Source of the DNA: an uncultured Ruminococcus sp.
GTDB taxonomy: Bacteria; Bacillota; Clostridia; Oscillospirales; Acutalibacteraceae
DNA: 9,229 nt
NCBI GenBank assembly: GCA_902773155.1
Contig: CACYDK010000184.1
Coordinates: 1-9,229, forward strand
Direction: 5' to 3'
The notes under the pieces are model-generated. The model ran no database searches, was not told where the DNA came from, and saw nothing but the letters and a program-made list of their open reading frames with translations. Below, piece after piece: positions 5,444 to 9,229 of this stretch (positions are counted from its first letter, which is position 1; every line of letters starts with the position of its first letter). A program made the translations under genes and the position numbers.

Positions 5444-7045
5444 ATGAAAAAAATAATCTCAATTTTACTTTCCGCGCTTATGGTTTCGGGCGTTTTCGCC
5501 GCGTTGCCCTTCGGCGCGACTGCCGCCGCTAAGCCCGTTAAGCTCAGCAAAACCTCGGCGACCCTCACGATCACCGAAAAGAACGGCAAAAACGTATACG
5601 GCACAACTAAAATCAAGCTCAAAAAAGCCAAGGGCGTTAGCGTAAAAAGCACGAGCTACAAATGCTCGAACAAAAAGACCGTTACTGTAACGAAAAGCGG
5701 AAAAATCACCGCGAAAAAAGAGGGAAAAGCCGTTGTTTCGGTTAAGGTAAAATACACCGCAGCTAAGAAAAAATCCGGTAAGAAAAAGGTGTACTCTGCA
5801 AATCTGACTTTCAGGGTAACGGTTGTAGACAATAGACCTAAGGCCGAGGCCGTTACTGAGCCCGCTCCGACAGAGGCACCCACAGAGGCTCCGACCGAGG
5901 CTCCCACAGAGGCTCCGACAGAGGCTCCCACAGAAGCTCCTACCGAGGCACCTACTGAGGCACCTACTGAGGCACCTACAGAAGCGCCCACGGAAGAGCC
6001 TACAGAAGCGCCCACGGAAGCGCCCACAGAAGCACCCACTGAGGCTCCGACAGAGGCTCCGACAGAGGCTCCGACAGAAGCTCCCACAGAAGCTCCCACA
6101 GAAGCTCCCACAGAGGCTCCCACACAGGCTCCCACCGAAACTCCCACACAGGCTCCTACAGAAGAGCCCACAGGAACGGATCCCCAATATGACGAGAACG
6201 GCAGATTACCCTATGACGGCGAGCCTTGGGTGAACAAAGAGGAAATTGTTCCCACCAATTATGAAATCACCTTTAATTTAGTAATTGAAGCGATCTATTC
6301 CGACTGCTTCTTCGGCCGTCCGCTCACTTCTCTGCCGGAGTACTATAAGATCAACGACCACCTTAGCGATGATTGGTGCGTAGGCGACCGTGTTACCTGC
6401 ACCTGCCGTAACGTTTACTTCAGTAACGACTACAGCGAACATGTTGAGGGCGATCTGGTCAGCATCTTGCCCTCCACGTTCGAGCCTGACCCTGACGTTT
6501 GCTACAAGCCGGTAATCTACTTATATCCCGACGAGAAAACCGACGTCAGCGTAAAGCTCGACATTAACGGCAAATTCACCTGCACATATCCGTCCTACGG
6601 CGACGGCTGGAACGTCACCGCGAACCCCGACGGAACTCTCACCGACAAAAACGGTATGGAGTACAGCTACCTCTTCTGGGAGGCCAAGCTCAACGCCGAC
6701 TACGACTTTTCAAAGGGCTTCTGCGTTAAGGGCAGCGACACCGCAGCCTTCCTCGAGGACGCTCTCGCTAAACTGGGACTCAACCGCCGCGAGGCAAACG
6801 AATTCATCGTATTCTGGCTTGAGAAAATGCAGAAAAACCCGTACAACATCATCTCCTTCCAGCAGGAGGCTTACACAGACGCGGCCAAGCTGAACATCGA
6901 CCCCAATCCCGATACTCTCATCCGGGTATTTATGGCGTGGAAGCCGTCCGACAGCTTCACCGAGCTGCCAGCGCAGGAGCTTACCGCTCCCGAGAGACAG
7001 GGCTTCACCGTTGTTGAATGGGGCGGAACAATGGTCAGCCGCTAA
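5444..7045 (+). CDS. Secreted protein: basic Ig-like region, PTEA linker, KPVIYLYP domain
   Basis: Of the 533 residues, 1-28 are a signal peptide (MKKIISILLSALMVSG, cleavage near ATA-A). Residues 32-130 resemble a bacterial Ig-like Big_2 domain (SGKITAKKEGKAVVSV at 85-100) and are very rich in Lys. Residues 142-241 are 25 PTxx tetrapeptides, an acidic, proline-rich linker. The C-terminal part (about 246-533) carries CYKPVIYLYP (353-362), GDGWNVTANPDGTL (386-399), YLFWEA (409-414) and EFIVFWLEKMQ (453-463). I recall this KPVIYLYP-type domain from many secreted Clostridia proteins but know no function for it. There is no LPXTG signal, C-terminal anchor helix or dockerin, so the protein is probably released or held through the basic domain. 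AGGAGA at 5434-5439 sets the start. A strong terminator follows. Confidence 0.88.
   Translation: MKKIISILLSALMVSGVFAALPFGATAAAKPVKLSKTSATLTITEKNGKNVYGTTKIKLKKAKGVSVKSTSYKCSNKKTVTVTKSGKITAKKEGKAVVSVKVKYTAAKKKSGKKKVYSANLTFRVTVVDNRPKAEAVTEPAPTEAPTEAPTEAPTEAPTEAPTEAPTEAPTEAPTEAPTEAPTEEPTEAPTEAPTEAPTEAPTEAPTEAPTEAPTEAPTEAPTEAPTQAPTETPTQAPTEEPTGTDPQYDENGRLPYDGEPWVNKEEIVPTNYEITFNLVIEAIYSDCFFGRPLTSLPEYYKINDHLSDDWCVGDRVTCTCRNVYFSNDYSEHVEGDLVSILPSTFEPDPDVCYKPVIYLYPDEKTDVSVKLDINGKFTCTYPSYGDGWNVTANPDGTLTDKNGMEYSYLFWEAKLNADYDFSKGFCVKGSDTAAFLEDALAKLGLNRREANEFIVFWLEKMQKNPYNIISFQQEAYTDAAKLNIDPNPDTLIRVFMAWKPSDSFTELPAQELTAPERQGFTVVEWGGTMVSR
5867..6166 (+). repeat. Tandem 12-bp repeat, 25 units, encoding (PTEA)n
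   Basis: Exactly 25 in-frame 12-bp units encode PTEA, with variants PTEE at units 11 and 25, PTQA at 22 and 24, and PTET at 23. Synonymous codons vary between units (CCG/CCC/CCT, ACA/ACC/ACT, GAG/GAA), while the 12-bp period is kept. Such arrays change length by slippage in whole units without frameshift. They also create long spurious ORFs on the opposite strand. Confidence 0.95.
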
Positions 7046-7075
7046 ACAAATGCGGATAATATAATAAAAGCCTTT

Positions 7076-7106
7076 CAGGGCGGGACATGTTCCCGCTCTG
7101 TTTTTT
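7076..7106 (+). terminator. Intrinsic terminator of the PTEA-linker protein gene
   Basis: A 10-bp stem CAGGGCGGGA / TCCCGCTCTG (one G-U pair) with loop CATGT is followed by TTTTTT at 7101-7106, 31 bp after the stop codon. Confidence 0.9.
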
Positions 7107-7125
7107 GTTTCACAGATAACAAAGC

Positions 7126-7160
7126 AAAAAAAGAGAGGGAAAGGCTCTCCCCTTCCCTCT
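7126..7160 (-). terminator. Intrinsic terminator of the PH-domain gene
   Basis: AGAGGGAA (7134-7141) pairs with TTCCCTCT (7153-7160), with further G-C pairs inside. On the minus strand the stem is followed by a U-run, from the A-run at 7126-7132. It faces the plus-strand terminator at 7076-7106 in a convergent gene pair. The same hairpin occurs again near 8963. Confidence 0.85.
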
Positions 7161-7185
7161 GAAAATGTAGTACTTATTCAGTTTT
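7126..7185 (-). repeat. First copy of a repeated terminator element
   Basis: The hairpin and A-run, plus a conserved box AGTACTTATTCAGTTTT (7169-7185), match the segment 8963-9021. The loop and the 6-7 nt between hairpin and box differ. See the matching entry at 8963. Confidence 0.65.
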
Positions 7186-7215
7186 ATCGCGTTCAAAAAA
7201 AGTTCAGATGAATAA

Positions 7216-7599
7216 TTACAGGACAAATTCTGATATCATACGTCCTATAAGACCGATATCAGTATTCCCTTTAAATTCAAAATTAATCGTAGCGCCGTTA
7301 CTGAACATTATATAGAGTTCAGAATCAGGTATTATCTCAGCAAATCCGGGTGTTTGGATCGTAAAATACTGAATCTTTGAGTAAGGCATACTGGAAAATG
7401 ATTTTCGCTTTCCGGTAAGTCCCTGAACATCGATCGAAATGATTCGCTTGTTTGTAAAAACCAACTGATCACGAGATGTTTTAAACGCAAATAAGCATTC
7501 TTCACCATTAATCAATAAACCGTTGACTTCACCGATCACATTGTCTAATGAAATAGGTTTAAGGTTAAAAGCAGAATTCGAATTAAAACTAATAGCCAT
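7216..7599 (-). CDS. Bacterial PH-domain protein (bPH_1 type)
   Basis: The 127-residue protein is a single domain with the pattern of the bacterial PH family bPH_1: GLLINGEECLFAFK (27-40), RDQLVFTNKRIISIDVQGLTGKR (43-65), then MPYSKIQYFTIQT (71-83), ELYIMFSNG (94-102), FEFKGNTDIGLIGRMISEFVL at the C-terminus. Length and order are normal for the family. There is no signal peptide or membrane helix, so it is cytosolic. The biochemical role of these proteins is not established to my knowledge; bacterial PH folds generally serve binding. AAAGGAGA at 7605-7612 fixes the start. It has its own consensus promoter and terminator, so it is a single-gene unit, lying downstream of and in the same direction as the LRR lipoprotein gene. 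It is convergent with the PTEA-linker gene. Confidence 0.88.
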   Translation of the reverse strand: MAISFNSNSAFNLKPISLDNVIGEVNGLLINGEECLFAFKTSRDQLVFTNKRIISIDVQGLTGKRKSFSSMPYSKIQYFTIQTPGFAEIIPDSELYIMFSNGATINFEFKGNTDIGLIGRMISEFVL

Positions 7600-7714
7600 T
7601 TTAATCTCCTTTTAAGGTTTGATCAGCCGAAATACTCCCAAAAATCACGGATAGCGGTGTTTTGGCCGATAAACACATTTTTTCAAAAAACATACTGTCG
7701 TTCTGACCGAACAG

Positions 7715-7743
7715 ATTATAGCAGAGCGACATACAAAAGTCAA
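7715..7743 (-). promoter_or_regulatory. Strong consensus promoter of the PH-domain gene
   Basis: On the minus strand TTGACT (7738-7743) and TATAAT (7715-7720) are separated by exactly 17 bp, the best promoter match in the window. The leader would be about 108 nt (roughly 7708 to 7600), with no structure that I could identify as a riboswitch. Confidence 0.8.
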
Positions 7744-7797
7744 CAGAAATTGTAACGCAGCTATCCCGAAAAAACAGTACGGAATGCTTTTTAATGA

Positions 7798-8802
7798 TCA
7801 GGATTTAATACTCACTCCGCTGTTGAACGCATTGTCGCTTACCTCGCAGCCGGAAGGAAGCTTCACGCTTGTAAGCGCGCAGTCCGCGAACGCGTTGCTG
7901 CCGATCGACTTTATCTCGTCGGAGAACTCGACCTTCGAGAGAGCTTTACAGCCGTGGAAGGCGTGGTTACCTATGGATGTGATGTTGTCGGGGAATTCCA
8001 AGCCGGATATTTTAGCGCAATTCTCGAAAACTCTCGTGCCGACAGACGGGAGGCCCTTTCCGAATTCAACCTTTTTCAGATTGGAGCAGCCCTTGAAGGC
8101 GGCGCCGCCGAACACATTGACGCTGTCAGGTATCTCGACTTCGGCAAGGCTTTCGCAGTTCTCAAATGCGGAATCGCCGATCCTGATTACGCTGTCGCTT
8201 ACGGAAATCTCCTTGAGGTCTTTACAGCCGAAGAAGGTATAGTCGTTGATCAGCGTTGTCTTTTTTGGTATCTCAAATTCTTCGAGCCCCGAATTCTCGA
8301 ACGCGTGCATATAGATAGCGCTTACATTGTCGGAAAGCTCGAGTTCCTTAAGCTTTGAGCAGCCGCTGAACGAGTAGCCGCCTACGCTGGTCAGCGTGTC
8401 GGGGACTTTTACCTCTTTGAGTGAGGCGCAATCCTTGAAGGCGCTTGAACCGATACCCGTGATACCCTCGGGGATAACTACCATGACGAGCTTTGAGTTC
8501 TCAAAAGCGTTCGAGCCTACGCGCGTTACGGCCTTACCGCCGATTACTGAGGGAAGGGTGACCGAGGTCAGCTTTTTGTCCTTTAGTCCGGTGATAGTCA
8601 GCTCGCCGTCCTCCGACTCGTATTCTACCTTGTCGTAGTCGCCGTCGTTCTTTACCTTCGGCTTCTCAGCCTCGGTCGCGGTCTGAGCGGCGTCGGTCGC
8701 CTTGTCAGCGGTTTCGGTGTTTGAGCCGCAGCCAGCGGCGAACATCAGCAAAGCAGCCGAGAAAACCGCGATGAGCGAAGTCAGTTTTCTTTTTGTTTTC
8801 AT
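7798..8802 (-). CDS. Lipoprotein with BspA-type leucine-rich repeats (LRR_5)
   Basis: The 334-residue protein starts with a lipoprotein signal: MKTKRK, hydrophobic core, and lipobox FAAGC with Cys25 as the lipid-bearing residue after cleavage. A Thr/Ala/Glu-rich spacer (26-50) probably lifts the domain off the membrane. From about residue 81 to the end there are about eleven repeats of 22-24 residues with the LRR_5 (BspA) pattern, for example VxIPDSVxxIGxxAFxxCxxLKE. Known LRR_5 proteins bind host or surface ligands, or are of unknown role in gut Clostridia; no enzyme domain is present here. GGAGGT at 8808-8813 sets the start five bases on. It has its own promoter and is separated by 198 bp from the PH gene, without an obvious terminator, so some read-through is possible. 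Confidence 0.92.
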   Translation of the reverse strand: MKTKRKLTSLIAVFSAALLMFAAGCGSNTETADKATDAAQTATEAEKPKVKNDGDYDKVEYESEDGELTITGLKDKKLTSVTLPSVIGGKAVTRVGSNAFENSKLVMVVIPEGITGIGSSAFKDCASLKEVKVPDTLTSVGGYSFSGCSKLKELELSDNVSAIYMHAFENSGLEEFEIPKKTTLINDYTFFGCKDLKEISVSDSVIRIGDSAFENCESLAEVEIPDSVNVFGGAAFKGCSNLKKVEFGKGLPSVGTRVFENCAKISGLEFPDNITSIGNHAFHGCKALSKVEFSDEIKSIGSNAFADCALTSVKLPSGCEVSDNAFNSGVSIKS

Positions 8803-8826
8803 TTTGCACCTCCGGTGTTTTTTATT

Positions 8827-8840
8827 GCGGATTCATCCGC
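8827..8840 (-). promoter_or_regulatory. Small hairpin/dyad in the leader of the LRR lipoprotein gene
   Basis: GCGGAT and ATCCGC flank a 2-bp centre, between the predicted transcription start (near 8846) and the RBS. It could be a 5' stem or an operator; with two central bases it fits a protein-binding dyad better than a stable hairpin. Confidence 0.35.
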
Positions 8841-8852
8841 CTTGTCATTTGT

Positions 8853-8882
8853 ATTATAACACGGTTGATAATATATTTTCAA
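8853..8882 (-). promoter_or_regulatory. Promoter of the LRR lipoprotein gene
   Basis: On the minus strand TTGAAA (8877-8882) and TATAAT (8853-8858) are separated by 18 bp, with TG one base before the -10 box. Its distance to the start codon at 8802 gives a leader of about 45 nt. Confidence 0.7.
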
Positions 8883-8962
8883 TCACAAAATACAAAAAAT
8901 CAAATAATAAAACGCTTGTTATTTTTCCATTTTTGTATTTTCCAATTTTGGCTTAATAAACG

Positions 8963-8997
8963 AAAAAAGAGAGGGAAAGGATTTTTCCCTTCCCTCT
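8963..8997 (-). terminator. Intrinsic terminator of the membrane-protein gene entering from the right
   Basis: AGAGGGAA (8970-8977) pairs with TTCCCTCT (8990-8997), and the A-run at 8963-8968 gives a U-run on the minus strand. It lies about 50 bp after the stop codon of the partial gene at 9050-9229. Confidence 0.8.
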
Positions 8998-9021
8998 GCA
9001 ATTCAGTATTTATGCTGTTTT
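8963..9021 (-). repeat. Second copy of the repeated terminator element
   Basis: The hairpin, A-run and box AGTATTTATGCTGTTTT (9005-9021) match 7126-7185 over nearly 60 bp, apart from the loop and a short linker. An 11-bp direct repeat, TTTTGGCTTAA, lies just outside (8946-8956) and at its other edge (9019-9029). Confidence 0.6.
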
Positions 9022-9049
9022 TGGCTTAACCGAAATACCTCTTGATTAA

Positions 9050-9229
9050 TCATTCATCCGTATTGGATTTTTTGAACGCAAAGCAAAAGACTATCGCAAT
9101 AATCCATATCGGAATAAGTATCCAAGTGAGTTCGTAGCCAAATAAAAAGACAACGTTATCCTTAGTGATGATATGTGAGGTGTATATCAGATAGTTAGAA
9201 AGCAAATACAGCGCTGTTGAAACCGCGAA
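9050..9229 (-). CDS. C-terminal fragment of a membrane protein, 5' end outside window
   Basis: An open frame enters at 9229 and ends at TGA (9050-9052), giving 59 residues. It contains a hydrophobic stretch ALYLLSNYLIY, a short polar loop (HIITKDNVVF) and a clear membrane helix ELTWILIPIWIIAIVFCFAF, then a charged tail KKSNTDE. This is the usual end of a small polytopic membrane protein. The family cannot be named. The frame is supported by the terminator placed about 50 bp downstream on the same strand; the other two minus-strand frames contain early stops. Confidence 0.65.
   Translation of the reverse strand, partial: FAVSTALYLLSNYLIYTSHIITKDNVVFLFGYELTWILIPIWIIAIVFCFAFKKSNTDE

Noticed and set aside
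5465..6187. Long antisense open frames opposite the PTEA linker, encoding (GASV)n or Ser/Cys/Gly-rich repeats
   Set aside because: The 12-bp repeat contains no stop in these reverse frames, so they stay open automatically. They have no ribosome binding site and only repeat-derived composition.
7784..8638. Plus-strand frames opposite the LRR lipoprotein gene
   Set aside because: They are shadows of the repeats. The minus-strand gene has a lipobox, RBS and promoter.

Overview
The window looks like a chromosomal stretch from a gut-type Clostridia bacterium, most likely Ruminococcus or another Oscillospiraceae. The reasons are strong AGGAGG-type ribosome binding sites, Gram-positive signal peptides and a lipobox, a DegV protein, a BspA-type leucine-rich-repeat lipoprotein, and a long PTEA linker of the kind common in Ruminococcus secreted proteins. 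The assignment rests on recognised families only; no database search was possible. There are no rRNA, tRNA, CRISPR, transposase or phage genes.

Layout. 1-2327 (minus) is most of a large secreted beta-helix protein whose C-terminus lies beyond the window. 2328-2660 is a gene-free region with a perfect 16-bp palindrome lying between two plausible divergent promoters, plus several inverted repeats in the probable leader of the secreted-protein gene. 2661-2894 (plus) is a small XRE-family regulator ending in a very strong terminator. 2944-3186 is a multi-hairpin, MITE-like repeat with perfect 18-bp terminal inverted repeats. 3214-4056 (minus) is a DegV-family fatty-acid-binding protein. 4305-5363 (plus) is a membrane acyltransferase-3 protein, followed after 80 bp by 5444-7045 (plus), a secreted protein made of a basic Ig-like region, 25 PTEA-type tetrapeptides and a C-terminal KPVIYLYP domain of unknown function. 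7216-7599 (minus) is a bacterial PH-domain protein. 7798-8802 (minus) is a lipoprotein with about eleven LRR_5 repeats. 9050-9229 (minus) is the C-terminal end of a membrane protein.

How the parts fit. Most genes here act at or outside the membrane: two secreted proteins, one lipoprotein, a membrane acyltransferase and a membrane-protein fragment. Most genes have their own recognisable promoter and intergenic gap, so this is a collection of single-gene units rather than one operon. The clearest regulatory unit is the XRE gene facing the large secreted-protein gene with a shared palindromic operator candidate. The least explained sequences are the 231-bp multi-hairpin element, a terminator element present twice (about 7126-7185 and 8963-9021), and the KPVIYLYP domain.
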